A stretch of 64,000 bases of DNA from Paramecium octaurelia (taxonomy: Eukaryota > Ciliophora > Oligohymenophorea > Peniculida > Parameciidae), in the NCBI GenBank assembly GCA_905182995.1, contig CAJJDP010000131.1, forward strand, positions 180,307 through 244,306, given 5' to 3'. The translations under genes and the position numbers were made by a program. The notes under the pieces are model-generated. The model made no database searches. It was given only the letters and a program-made list of their open reading frames with translations, and had not been told where the DNA came from. How positions within the stretch are numbered: the first letter of the stretch is position 1; the number at the start of each line of letters is the position of its first letter. This document shows positions 1 through 11,623 of the stretch, piece by piece.

Positions 1-256
1 TATAATAATAAATAATTATGATTGAGATTTCATTCGACAAAGTTAAAACTTTAAGAAATAATTTTTGACTTTATTTTATTTTTCATCTATTTTATTGATG
101 AATTTATTATTGAATTCTGCATTTAGCTCAATTCTCATTCATATTTAATTATCTTAAATTTTTTACCTACAAAGGGATGCTGATATTCAAAATTGTAAAT
201 CAATAAAATCGATTAAAGCGGAAAAAATATTATAATTTTATATATATTATAATAAT

Positions 257-1194
257 ATGCTGATGAATAAAGCAATTGAACATGAAGGGGAATTTAATGA
301 GCAGGACGAAGAGGAAGAAAGTCTAACTTTGGAAAATAATTTAGCAAAATAATCAATCATAGACATTGGGCAAATTAAGAATTTTGAAGATTTTAAGTTG
401 GTTTTAGTCTAATTGGATGAGCAAAGAATACTAACTTTAAGATAATAGAGTGAAGAATCTATGTAATGTATATTACTAAAAAAGATTGAAGTAGGCGTAA
501 ATATTGGATGATATTGAATTCATAAAAAAAGAAAAGTAGAAAGATCAAATCCAATATATACAAAAAATATTTTCTTTGGTGCCTCAATATAATGCTAAAT
601 TATAATAAATTTCTAATCTGAAAACATCAATCAGAGGACAATTAGATAAGATAAAAAGGAAGAAAAAAATTGATTGATAAATAAATTTTATGTTAATTAG
701 AACAAGACGCATATTTGAATAGTAATTACGCATTAAATTGAAAAATCGAAAGAAATAATATTCACTATTAAGTTATTTCAATAAATTAATTGTATTTAGC
801 TTTTGTATTTAGAGTTATACATAGTATTTTATGTAATTATTTTATTATGATGTTTTAAAAATCCTGTCTAGTCTAACATCTACAAATTTAATAAATCAGA
901 GTTAGAAGGAGGAAATAAAAAGTAATTTCAATTATAAATATATTAGGTTTGGTTTTAAAACACGACTCCAAGTTTTTAGAAAAGCTTCACTTCATTTATC
1001 ATTCTGAGAATGCTAACAAAGAGGAACTTATGAGAAACTAAGTTATTCTTTATGCAACGTCTTCCAAACAAAAATTTAAAGACAATCAAAAAATTGAGAA
1101 AATGAAAATCATAACTGAGGAAACTGAGGAACTAGAGGAAGAGTTAATCCAAGGTTAGCTATAAAAGCATCGAATAGAGAAGGAATTTTTTTGA
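257..1194 (+). CDS. Uncharacterised protein, frame broken by one TGA
   Basis: I do not recognise this protein. The frame starts MLMNKAIEHEGEFNEQ, is acidic at first, then basic, and ends in a lysine/glutamate-rich tail (KIITEETEELEEEL) before TGA at 1192. Two introns are inferred, 22 nt near 462-483 and 25 nt near 923-947; with them removed the total is exactly 297 codons. One in-frame TGA remains at 675-677, after KRKKKID, and the reading continues sensibly on its far side (INFMLIRTRRIFEQQ, then a hydrophobic Tyr/Phe-rich stretch). No GT donor lies close enough upstream for an intron to remove it. It may be a recently dead gene, a sequence error, or two genes. Coding status is likely; function unknown. 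Confidence 0.5.
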
Positions 1195-1432
1195 AAATAT
1201 TGTATTAAAATTTACTAATCATTTTTATAATAATTATTTTAAGTTAAAGTGGTATCAAAATTAAAATAAATAATATGTTAAATTTTTGAGTCATATGTTT
1301 TGATTCAAGTTATTAACTAAAGGCATTGAATGAATCATTTTTATTAAAATAGAAAATTGCAAAAGAAGTTTATTTATTAATTTTCATTAATATTGAATTA
1401 TCGTTTGTAATTACTTGTATATAATTTAATTT

Positions 1433-1834
1433 ATGAAAGAATGTTTTAACAGATAAACCCAAATTATTATGAGAAGATGTGATAGTTTAAAGAATGAATC
1501 GAAAAATCTAATGAAAGAAATACGATGTAGATCTGTCAGTTTGGCATAAAATAAGTGCAAAAATTAATTCATGAAGGAAAATATATAGCTTCATAATTAC
1601 TTAGAAACATAAATACTCTCAACTGCTAAACTTAACCTTCGATCTGCAAAATATGTTAAAAAGAATGCAATATCATCTTATTTGTAAAATCCGGCTTATT
1701 ATAATAAACTGTTGAGTAGCGTCACCAAAAAAAGAATGTCTTTATAATCCATAGCATCTAAACAATTTACAATAAAGTAAGAAAAATCAATGTGGAAAAT
1801 AGTTAATCAATCAGATTTTCATGGATTTAAGTGA
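1433..1834 (+). CDS. Small basic protein, copy 1
   Basis: An uninterrupted 133-codon frame begins MKECFNRQTQIIMRR and ends DFHGFK before TGA at 1832-1834. It is rich in Lys, Ser and Asn, with no membrane segment and no motif I recognise. TAA/TAG are used for Gln several times, as in neighbouring genes. It is convergent with the CNBD gene, about 70 bp away. It lies wholly inside the duplicated block and so appears twice in this window; it is probably a single-copy gene. Function unknown. Confidence 0.55.
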
Positions 1835-1907
1835 AACTTAGCGTTTGGATTATGTATATATCATGATTTAAATTATTGAACTAGTGATTGTCAATTTATA
1901 AAATAAA

Positions 1908-2759
1908 TCATTGTTCTTTAGAGGTTAAACCAAAGTATTTATTTTATAGCACAAATGGGAGCTAAGTCTTAAATGAAATTGGAGTAATTTTGTCAATCTA
2001 TTTGAATCTCGATGTAACTGGACTAGTTTACTATCTTGATGTAGTAGAGTGAATTCTTTTGCTTAATGTAGTTTCACTTCCAGTCTTTTTTTAGACTAAT
2101 CTTGGACTATCTTAAAGAATTTCAAGGTTCTTCTTTATTTCATTATAGTTAGATTTTTGTAATTTATAATTTAACAAGTCCTCTTCAGTTTTTTCTGTCT
2201 TTAATTATTAATTTTTAAACAATTTAGTAATAACTGTGCATATAAAAACATTTAATTTTGGTATGTCTTGAGGCTGTGTAGTATTTACACATCTAATTCT
2301 AGTTTCAAATGATCTTTTCTTCATTAAAGGAGTTTTTTTTGAGATTGAAACAATTTGTTATTCAGTCTTTTGTCTTCTATGTCTTTCAGAAAGATAGAGT
2401 TGAGAAAGTAAATTAGTAGAATCAGCTTCATTTTTAGGAGGCTCAAGTGTTAAGGTTAGCTCCCTTATTTTTTTATCGATAGATTTTTTTTTGCTACTTA
2501 TTTTGCATAATAAACTTTAATTTTTCACCAGAACATTCTTTTCGATATCATCATCAGTCAAGAGTTTAGGATTGAGTTGTTCTTTTATTTAGGTTCTTTA
2601 AAGGATGTTTTATTTTTCCGTTTAATCAATAAAATTTTTTTCATATGCTTTAATCTATCCAAGTGCTTACTTTAATTTATCATCATTCAAAACATTTAAA
2701 CTTTCAAAAAGGGGCTAATCATTTTGTAGAACTCTTAAAAAATCTCTTTTTGAAACTGA
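1908..2759 (-). CDS. Duplicate 3' fragment of the CNBD gene, cut at the N
   Basis: This stretch encodes the same C-terminal tail as 3255-4106 and is cut by the gap. It carries the region after the second CNBD plus the end of that domain, but no start. It is most likely an artefact of the unmerged overlap and should not be counted as a second gene. Confidence 0.8.
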
Positions 2760-2760
2760 N
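2760..2760. other. Assembly gap, single N
   Basis: This is the only ambiguous base I noticed. It marks a contig join between the two identical 1346-bp blocks. Confidence 0.95.
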
Positions 2761-4106
2761 CTTGTATATAATTTAATTTATGAAAGAATGTTTTAACAGA
2801 TAAACCCAAATTATTATGAGAAGATGTGATAGTTTAAAGAATGAATCGAAAAATCTAATGAAAGAAATACGATGTAGATCTGTCAGTTTGGCATAAAATA
2901 AGTGCAAAAATTAATTCATGAAGGAAAATATATAGCTTCATAATTACTTAGAAACATAAATACTCTCAACTGCTAAACTTAACCTTCGATCTGCAAAATA
3001 TGTTAAAAAGAATGCAATATCATCTTATTTGTAAAATCCGGCTTATTATAATAAACTGTTGAGTAGCGTCACCAAAAAAAGAATGTCTTTATAATCCATA
3101 GCATCTAAACAATTTACAATAAAGTAAGAAAAATCAATGTGGAAAATAGTTAATCAATCAGATTTTCATGGATTTAAGTGAAACTTAGCGTTTGGATTAT
3201 GTATATATCATGATTTAAATTATTGAACTAGTGATTGTCAATTTATAAAATAAATCATTGTTCTTTAGAGGTTAAACCAAAGTATTTATTTTATAGCACA
3301 AATGGGAGCTAAGTCTTAAATGAAATTGGAGTAATTTTGTCAATCTATTTGAATCTCGATGTAACTGGACTAGTTTACTATCTTGATGTAGTAGAGTGAA
3401 TTCTTTTGCTTAATGTAGTTTCACTTCCAGTCTTTTTTTAGACTAATCTTGGACTATCTTAAAGAATTTCAAGGTTCTTCTTTATTTCATTATAGTTAGA
3501 TTTTTGTAATTTATAATTTAACAAGTCCTCTTCAGTTTTTTCTGTCTTTAATTATTAATTTTTAAACAATTTAGTAATAACTGTGCATATAAAAACATTT
3601 AATTTTGGTATGTCTTGAGGCTGTGTAGTATTTACACATCTAATTCTAGTTTCAAATGATCTTTTCTTCATTAAAGGAGTTTTTTTTGAGATTGAAACAA
3701 TTTGTTATTCAGTCTTTTGTCTTCTATGTCTTTCAGAAAGATAGAGTTGAGAAAGTAAATTAGTAGAATCAGCTTCATTTTTAGGAGGCTCAAGTGTTAA
3801 GGTTAGCTCCCTTATTTTTTTATCGATAGATTTTTTTTTGCTACTTATTTTGCATAATAAACTTTAATTTTTCACCAGAACATTCTTTTCGATATCATCA
3901 TCAGTCAAGAGTTTAGGATTGAGTTGTTCTTTTATTTAGGTTCTTTAAAGGATGTTTTATTTTTCCGTTTAATCAATAAAATTTTTTTCATATGCTTTAA
4001 TCTATCCAAGTGCTTACTTTAATTTATCATCATTCAAAACATTTAAACTTTCAAAAAGGGGCTAATCATTTTGTAGAACTCTTAAAAAATCTCTTTTTGA
4101 AACTGA
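2761..4106. repeat. Second copy of the 1346-bp duplication
   Basis: Identical to 1414-2759 at an offset of 1347. This copy keeps the natural connection to the 5' part of the CNBD gene at 4107-5244, so it is the one to trust on that side. The first copy keeps the natural left flank (before 1414). Confidence 0.95.
2780..3181 (+). CDS. Small basic protein, copy 2
   Basis: This is the second, identical occurrence of the 133-codon frame at 1433-1834, shifted by 1347 bases. It sits 73 bp beyond the 3' end of the complete CNBD gene, in the tail-to-tail arrangement common here. If the duplication is an assembly error, these two entries are one gene. No function can be given from the sequence. Confidence 0.55.
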
Positions 4107-5244
4107 GTAAACAGTATTACTTTCGAAAGTGGAAACATAACTAAATTGGCGACAAAGATCATTTGACTTTAAGATTTCGAGCTCCCCAAACATTTCTCCA
4201 GCCCCAACAAACTTTAAAGTCATAATTGATTTTTTATCTCCTGCAATCAAGTTTCCGTATTTCTTTTTTTAATAAAGCATATCTATTTTGTCCTAATTTG
4301 ATAGAACTGGTTTTGTATAAGCAAAATAATCTTTGAGAAGCTCTAAATCATCCTCAATTTAATTATCTTCAACTTTCTTTTTTATCCGAAGAGTTTTAAT
4401 CACCTAGAGAGTTGAGAGAGAAAAGAATTACTTTAAATTATCCAGTTGAAATAAAATATACATCGTTTGAAGGGTCACCTTCTTTATAAATTATATGATT
4501 AAGCCCGTATTTATTTTACTTTATTACATCAAATAATGATTTTATGCTCATGAATTTCCAACTTTTGAATATTGCTAATTTTGCAAATTCTTCAAAGTAC
4601 ATTTGTCTTTATTAATTTATCTTAAATTCAATATCAATAAATATACCACTGTTTTCTTAATTACCATATAATCTTCAGCTTCTAACACTGCCAGATGAGT
4701 TGGAAGAATTGCTTTAACAGAAGCTGATCTTGGCTCATTATTTTCTAAAGCTAATTCTCCAAAAGCTTACCCATCTTATAACTATATTAATTCCTTATCT
4801 TAAAAATCATCTTAAACTAAAATTCGTTTGTGTATACTAATTCGTCCTTATAATATTATATAAAATGTTGTTCCAACATCCCCTTTTTTATAATTAAAAT
4901 GCAGTACCTTCATGGAATAATGTCTAACCATATGATAAATAAGTATAACTCATTTTTCTAAGGCACCTTTCCCACAGTAAAACTCCTTAATCTTTTTCTA
5001 ATAATTTCTGAAAATAAACAATATGTTTAGTTGCTTTTTTGAGGATTTCTATTTCAGATTAAGTTCTGTGATAGGATGATTTAGTAAGGATAATGCACAA
5101 AATTCCAAAAATTTATTCCTCTGTCAATGAGTCATATAAGGATGGCTGTTATTCAATTTAAAGAATGAATTGTTTCAACCTTTTTGTTTCTTATTCTTTC
5201 AACGATTATTAATTTAAAGAGTTTTTCCTTATAAATTTATTCAT
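3255..5244 (-). CDS. Protein with two cyclic-nucleotide-binding domains
   Basis: The protein is about 636 aa. The start MNKFIRKNSLNQQ is the first ATG in frame. A helical N-terminus (RTQSEIEILKKATKHI) leads into CNBD1: LSYGQTLFHEGD, GTTFYIILQG, then the phosphate-binding cassette GQAFGELALENNEPRSASV with its Glu and Arg. CNBD2 follows (YKEGDPSNDVYFISTGQ) with a roughly 60-aa insert before its cassette GEMFGELEILKSNDLCRQ, where the cassette is less canonical. A basic, low-complexity tail of about 250 aa ends at TGA 3255. Introns lie at 4883-4907, 4621-4646 and 4404-4431. The family binds cAMP or cGMP; CNBD1 keeps the key residues. There is no kinase or channel domain, so a PKA-regulatory-like or ciliary CNBD protein is likely; the partner is unknown. 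Confidence 0.88.
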
Positions 5245-5932
5245 TATTAATTATATTTACTTATAACAAAATGAATCATTATGAAATTTTACGCTCAAAA
5301 ACTTCCTTGGTTATATTTAAACAACAGAAGAATATGATGTTAAATTTATCTTATTTCAATATATATAATTATTTCTTTTTGAACTTTGTGCTAGCTTAAT
5401 GCATATGTAAATAATGATTAATCGATAGGCAAATATTCCAATAAAAATCGTACGTATGTAACAAATTATAATCTTTCAAATTTAATTAGTTGAGAGTTTT
5501 GTTTTTGAATTATTTAACTATGATTAAAGAGAAAATAAATTAGAATATGTGACATGTTATCCTTAAAAAATTAATGAGTGCATTATAAAAATAAAAATAT
5601 TGTAATAATTATTTTCTTAGATAGATGATTAATTGGCAAAGGGAGATAGAAATCTTGCTTTATTTCTAAATTTAAATAAAATCTTTGTATTTATTATTTA
5701 ATGAATTGAGAAAAATCTAATGAGCCAACTAATTAAATATTATAAAATAGTCTATTTCATTCCATAAGAAAACAGAAATTTTGGAATTTTTCTTTGAGGG
5801 AAACAAACAATTAATATATTCATGGAATATTTATGAATTGGAAAATAAAAATACACATGTTATATTAGGTATAGTAATTGATTTTAAATACAACATCAAA
5901 TATTGTCTTCTTATAAATTAAATCTTTAAATT
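5245..5932. other. Intergenic region between divergent genes
   Basis: AT-rich sequence separates the divergent CNBD and Sec14 genes. I see no convincing reading frame, repeat or RNA gene; it presumably holds both promoters. Confidence 0.6.
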
Positions 5933-7208
5933 ATGAGTAAAAAGGACAAAGACTATACAGGGTAACTTTATATATTGTATAAAATAGATTTCCAGGCGAT
6001 TGTAATCAGACTTAATTAAAAGCTTTGAGTGATTTTAGAAATATTGTAAATCAAATGGGATTAAGCGAAAAATCATATGATGATCCATATTTATTGAGAT
6101 TCCTGAGGGCCAGAAAATTTGATTTAGGGAAAACTCAATAAATGTTTAATGATTTCATAAAGTGGCGAAAAGAGAATGATGTTGATAATATTATGGTATT
6201 GATCTAATTAACCATAGACATACATGTTTGATGAATTACCATAAGTAAGAACACATTATCCTCATGGATATCATAAGACTGATAAAATGGTACAATCTGA
6301 AATTTATAATAAAGGGAAGACCTATTTATATAGAAAGAATTGGAATGCTTCAATTAAATAAGTTGTTTGAAGTGACCACAGAACAACGTTTAATTAAATA
6401 TTACATTCAATCCTATGAATTATTGCTCAAAAGAATCTTTCCAGCTTGTTCATAAGCAAAAGGAACAAAGATTGAATAATCTTTCACAATTTTAGATCTG
6501 AAAGGAGGATCAATGAAGATGGTTTCAAAGCAAGTTTACAACTTTATTTAGTTAGCCTCTAATATTGGTTAAAACAATTACCCTGAAATTCTTGGAAAGT
6601 AATAATTATGATATTTCATTTAGAATGTATATTGTTAATGCACCGATGATGTTCACAGGAATTTGGGCAATGATTAAGATTTGGTTAGATGAAAAAACAA
6701 AAAATAAAATAACTATCCTAGGTTCTTCTTATAAAGAGGAATTATTAAAGCATATTGATATTGATAATTTACCTGATTTTCTAGGTGGTAATTCAAAATG
6801 CGAAAGCACTGATGCTTTGTCATTAAATATTGGTCCTTGGAATCCTGATGGCACTAAACCTTTATTTCCAGTAGAAAGCCCGCCTCAATTAGTGTAATTA
6901 TAAATTAATATTCTTATATAGAGAGGAAGTTTAATAATAGCTTGAACAAACCTAGGAAGATGAAGATCAATAGTAACAATTAGACCAATTAAAAAATGCT
7001 CTTGCTGACATGAAACTAGCTACTCCTGTTGAAAAGCCCCCTCACAATCCCAATAAATATGAAGTCACTACTTAGAACAATCATATTGTTAGTGATACTC
7101 CTCTAAATACAGAAGTGGTATATACAATTATTAACTTAGGGTGAAGAAGATAATTAATTTTCATAATAATAATAACAATAATTATATTAATAGTTGCAAC
7201 AAGAGTGA
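5933..7208 (+). CDS. Sec14-like CRAL-TRIO lipid-transfer protein
   Basis: The protein is about 375 aa. The CRAL-TRIO N-terminal helical part reads LLRFLRARKFDLGKTQQMF, then IKWRKENDVDNI. The lipid-binding domain follows: GRPIYIERIGML, TILDLKGGSMKMVSKQVYNF, MYIVNAPMMFTGIWAMIKIW, ITILGSSYKEELLKHID and LPDFLGG. These are the classic Sec14 landmarks, including the gate-helix region and the Gly-rich end. The family moves phosphatidylinositol and phosphatidylcholine between membranes and primes PI for phosphorylation. The C-terminus is Gln/Glu-rich and low in complexity. Six introns (26, 22, 25, 25, 28 and 22 nt) give an exact frame; the last one (about 7119-7140) decides whether the protein ends at 7208 or at TGA 7142. 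Confidence 0.92.
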
Positions 7209-7328
7209 TCAAGGAAGATTTATTAATATATAAATAAAGTTTTAATATCAATAAACTCATTTTTCAATCTTTTTTACAATTATCAATTATATAATTAGTA
7301 ATACAAGTCATAATAATAAAGTATCAAT

Positions 7329-8589
7329 TCACATTTTTTCGAACTTATTCATTAAATAAATTGGCCTTGATAAGTTTTCTAATGTCTCCAGTTTCTTCCA
7401 CATCTCACACTCATTCTATCCAATTGAAGTAAAACTTAAATTGTTTTCAGTCTGTTATTAATCTTCTATTAATTTTTTTATGTTCTAAAACTTCTAAAAA
7501 ATAAATAATTCCTCATTTTGCTTTTAAACTGACTGAGCTAACTCGAATTCTTTATCAACTTCTAATATTGGGCTCAATGTTTCAATCATTCTTTAATTGG
7601 GAGTCTTTGTTATAGAGGTTCCTCTACTTCTGCTTTTTATAGATACAATTGATTTAGAACTATGAATCACTTATTCATTCCTATATTCGATTTAATCATT
7701 AGGTTTCCATCCATTTTCATAAATTTTAGAAATTAGAATATTTTTTAAATAATTATAATTTGGATGTTAGCTTTATTTTAAAGTACTTAAATACTTAAAC
7801 CATTCTCCAAAAACTGATGATTGTTGTTCCAAAAATGATTAATCAAAAGTAACTTTTAATTTATACTTTTATAATTCATAAAATTATTTTTCGCTGATCA
7901 ATTGGTCAATTTATTACCAAGGTAAAGTTCCTATTAAAGATTGATATTTTCAGTTACCATGAATTAGATATATTAATAAGTATGCCAAACTATAAAGTTC
8001 ATCAATCTAATTCGTTCCTTTCTCAATATTAAGTACTGGACTTATAAAATTAAATTCTTTAATTGGAAACTTTAGAACTTTTATATTGCTTTCTTTGCTT
8101 TATACAAAAGTTAAATCCTTTAAATATATTAATTTATCTTCTAACTCACATCCCATACAGAAATTGCATGGTAGTATATTACTCAAAATATATTTTTTAT
8201 CATGCATTTTTTATATTAGCTTTATTAGTTAAATACCAATCAATAACACATTTTTTAAAGAAAATTATCCATTTATTTTCATAATCTAACTAAAAGAAGG
8301 ACCTAAAGTTTAAGTCGCTAAAAAATATCTATTCTTAAAATCAAAAATACCTTTAATCATTATTATTACCATAATCTATTACTTCAGGTATGCCTTCTAC
8401 GTCTTAGACTTGTATCAACTTTGCAGTTTCTTCTTGCAAAACATTAGAATTCATGGAATTTTGTATTTTTAATATTACTTCTCTCTTATTTGATTTTTAA
8501 ATTGCTGAATATTCAAAGTATGTCGAAGTAATTTATAGCAATCTTACATTTTAGTACCTAATTTAAGAAGTTGAGTGATTTAAATTCAT
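7329..8589 (-). CDS. CK1-like pseudokinase
   Basis: The protein is 404 aa after removal of two introns (19 and 27 nt). The order follows casein kinase 1: KREVILKIQ (lysine strand), GIPEVIDYG, YFLATQTLGPSFSQI (matching the CK1 'M-LGPSLE' strand), a helix MHDKKYILSNIL, then ISPVLNIEKGTNQIDELYSLAYLL and LPWQQI, which match the CK1 'HxGIEQSRRDDLESLGYxLL...LPW' region. The catalytic HRD is absent (ILSN at that place) and DFG is not recognisable (KDLTFV). The Lys is kept. A polar Ser-rich tail follows. The protein is predicted to be inactive as a kinase and may be a scaffold. There is no frame damage, so it does not look like a dead gene. Confidence 0.8.
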
Positions 8590-9281
8590 TACACGATTTT
8601 TATTAATAAAAAAATAATGAATTGAAGAATAAGAAATTACTGACTTTTTAAACAATCAATATGCCCTTCTTAAAATAATTATTTTGACTAATTATTAAAA
8701 TTGACAAAAAAAATAGTACTTAATTAATATTTTAGTAGGTTATATCCAATTACTATATTTGGCAATTCTATATTCAATAAATTTTAATGACGATCATATA
8801 TTAATTATAAAAATTACTTTAGGTGTATTTTTATAAAATTTATAAAATTAATTTTAGTAAATCTTAATTATCTTAATTTACACTTATGCCAGCTGTTTTA
8901 GCATCTTAATATTTGTTTTAAAAATTTAATTTAACTTGTTTTTGAAGATTTATATGAATATAAATCAATCTGTTTATATACTTTGGGTTGTAAAGATTTA
9001 ATTTTTTGGATAAACCATATTTATTTTATTAATATCTATACTACTGAGTAAATCGTATGAAATTTTTGATCAATTATCCTAAGAGCATTTGAATATAAAA
9101 ATATCATATCAAATATAATATGCGTTAATATATTGTTTAAAGTTAAAGAGATGAGTTTATGAAACTATTACAATAAAATTAGTTTAACAACATCTAGATA
9201 ATTAGTTTGATTTAGATTTATTTAATCAAACCGAAATATTCAATTGCAATAAGTTTAAATTATAAATATTTTGTCAATAAA
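8590..9281. other. Intergenic region between divergent genes
   Basis: About 690 bp of AT-rich sequence lie between the CK1-like gene and the plus-strand gene at 9282. Both strands are full of TGA in all frames, and I see no coding pattern or repeat. Confidence 0.6.
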
Positions 9282-9912
9282 ATGGGAAGTATATGTAAGT
9301 TTGATTAAAATGAGTAAAGTATAGCGAATAAGACATTTATCAAAGTTTAAGTCAAGAAGATACCAAATAAATAATATTTTCTTGAATAATATACTTACAA
9401 TCTTCAAGAAAATATGGATAGATTTGAAGAAGACTTCTTCTAATAGAGTTTTAATTTCGAATTACTAAACGAGAATCTACAAATTGGTGAAATTAATTCT
9501 GAAAATTTCTGTCTGCCAGGGTCTAGTGAAAACAATTTCATAGAGATTTGCAAAAAAAAAATTCCCAAACAGAATCGATACATGAAAGCTTGTCTTAAGT
9601 CGCATCTGAAAAATTATAGCAATTTTAGAAAAAATCAATAATCATAATTTATGTAAATGAAAAGAAAATCGAATTTTTCCGCTTCACCTTTGAAAGGCAT
9701 ATTAAAAATGCCTTAATCCCATTAAAATATCTATTTTTAAAGTAGTGAAATAAAGAGTTCGGAATACAAGAAGGAGAGATTTAAATTATCAGATAAGATG
9801 ACGGGAAAAAGAAGACCTAAGAGGTATGAAAAAACTGTGATTAGGAATTAAAAAAATAATACATTTGAGGTCTAAACTATAATATGTTTTATTATTTTGA
9901 AAGAATAACTGA
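9282..9912 (+). CDS. Small basic protein, unknown
   Basis: The frame starts MGSICKFD and has an optional 30-nt intron (GTAAGTTTG...GTATAG) close to the start. It encodes a Phe/Asn/Lys-rich protein of roughly 190 aa (RFEEDFFQQSFNFELLNENL, then RYMKACLKSHLKNY and a Lys/Arg-rich stretch DKMTGKRRPKR). The end is uncertain: without another intron the frame runs on into the kinase gene on the opposite strand, so I infer a 34-nt intron ending at 9903 and TGA at 9910-9912. No known domain is visible. A Gly at position 2 might allow myristoylation, which is only speculative. Confidence 0.5.
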
Positions 9913-9948
9913 AATCTAAAAAGCAATAGTATGATAACTCTATTTCAT

Positions 9949-11456
9949 TCATTTTTACATTTACAGTTTATTTTATTTGTGCTTTATTCTCGATGGTTGA
10001 GGGATAGTGTTTGTTAAGCATTTCATTTTGTCAGCGACAGTCTCATAAATAAATTCTTAATCTAATATATTTATATCTGTAGATTTGGATCTTGACATTT
10101 AAGCTTTCTTAATAACACCTCTAGGAGTGATAGCAATTGACATATTTGAATTATCTATCATATCAGATTTTTCCAAAATCGTTGATAAATTAAGTCCGGA
10201 CCCCATTTTCATCTAATTCATCATCACACTCGGTTTTCCCAATAAATCTCTTATTTTTAAATTTATAAACCAGTGATGATTTAAAGCTTAAAAAGAAGTG
10301 CATCTTTTTTATGGATCTTTTTGTAACATAAGCTTCATCAACTAAAGACCACTGACTGAGATTCTACAGAATTCTGGATAATCAATATCTCCTTATTCAT
10401 TTTTTGAAAGCACCTCTCTACTTAAATTATAAAATATACTTCATTTAGATCTGTCCCAAAGGGCATCTTGCCAAACACAATATAATAAAATATTACTCCT
10501 AAAGAGAATACATCTATTTATTAATCATATTATTTGGTTTTGAAGATTTCTGGAGCCATAAATCCTGGAGTACCTATTCTTCTATGCATTTTATTTTCAT
10601 GAAAATCAGCACTTGAAAAATTGACAAGACAGCAATCAGTTATACAATCAGGGAATCTGTTAAATATATTGTCAAATTTGATATCCCTATGAAAGACTCC
10701 TTTGCTATGAATGTGATGTAATCCCAATAATAATTTATAAAGTAATTCTGCTACTACTTTTTCACTTGTCTGTAACAATTGAGGAAGTAAAAATTTTTAT
10801 TCTCTTCCAGCATATTGATCATACACAATATATAAATAAACTTAATCTTCATAGACTTCTTACAATCTTTACACATAAACATGATCAACTCTTCTTAAAA
10901 TAGCTATATCATTTAAGACTAAGCCTGGATCATCTAATTAACTCTTTTCAATGATTCTAATTTAAAAGAACAGTCCATCAGAATTTCTTTATGCTTTATA
11001 CGTACATGATGGATAAGGTTCATTTAATTTATGTTTACATATAAGTTTGTATTTTTTGTTAAATTTGGTTAGAATACAGTACCTTTTCAAAGCAGATTAC
11101 CATCTTTCATAATGATCTTGACTTTCTGTGAAGAATTCTACTCTCTGTTTACCATAATGCAATCTGAAGCCATGTTTATACGGTTAAAACGAGGATTCAG
11201 AATACTTGATCTTTTTTAAGTAGCAAGCGTTAATGTTACAGTATTCTGCCTGATTATTTGCAATTCTAACCAATCTATTTGAATAATGAAATGTATTACT
11301 TGTCAACATATAATTCTAAATGTACAGCTTCCCACTTTCTAGTTTTTACTTGTTTCTAATATGCCTTACCTTAAAATATAAGATTTTATTGGTTTTCTTG
11401 TTGTTTTGTTGGTAACCAAAAATCTCCCCCATTATTAAAAATGCTATCATGTTCAT
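9949..11456 (-). CDS. PH-domain Ser/Thr protein kinase with altered DFG
   Basis: The protein is 493 aa with one 26-nt intron. An N-terminal PH-like domain (LESGKLYIQNYMLTS ... GFRLHYGKQRVEFFTESQDH, then YERWQSALK, the typical last PH helix with Trp) is followed by a kinase domain. The kinase part shows VFHRDIKFDNI (HRD and Asn present), GTPGFMAPEIF, DVFSLGVIFYYIVFGKMPF and LMLQKDPQKRCT, then a short basic tail. The Mg-binding DFG is replaced by NFS in CLVNFSSADF, and the Gly-rich loop region is weak. PH domains usually bind phosphoinositides or partners. The architecture recalls AKT-like kinases, but activity is doubtful because the DFG Asp is Asn. Confidence 0.85.
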
Positions 11457-11623
11457 CTTTTTATGACAACCAATTCATTTTAAATAAAAAATAATAAATC
11501 TATAAATAATTCAATTAATGCAACGTTATTAACTAATCCAAAATAGTTCTAGATTATAATATTGGTTAGGGATGATAAATAAAATTAATTACAAATATAT
11601 TTTTCTCAATAATTTTTATTTAT

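Larger units (their letters stand above)
1414..2759. repeat. First copy of a perfect 1346-bp direct duplication
   Basis: Bases 1414-2759 are repeated, with no difference that I could see, at 2761-4106. The copies are separated only by the single N at 2760. The first copy stops in mid-codon of the minus-strand CNBD gene exactly at the N, while the second continues seamlessly into the rest of that gene. This is what two overlapping contig ends look like when joined without merging. A true tandem duplication is the less likely alternative. Confidence 0.95.

Noticed and set aside
1414-4106. True tandem gene duplication
   Set aside because: No differences were seen over 1346 bp, the copies abut a single N, and the gene is cut in mid-codon at that N; an assembly overlap explains all three.
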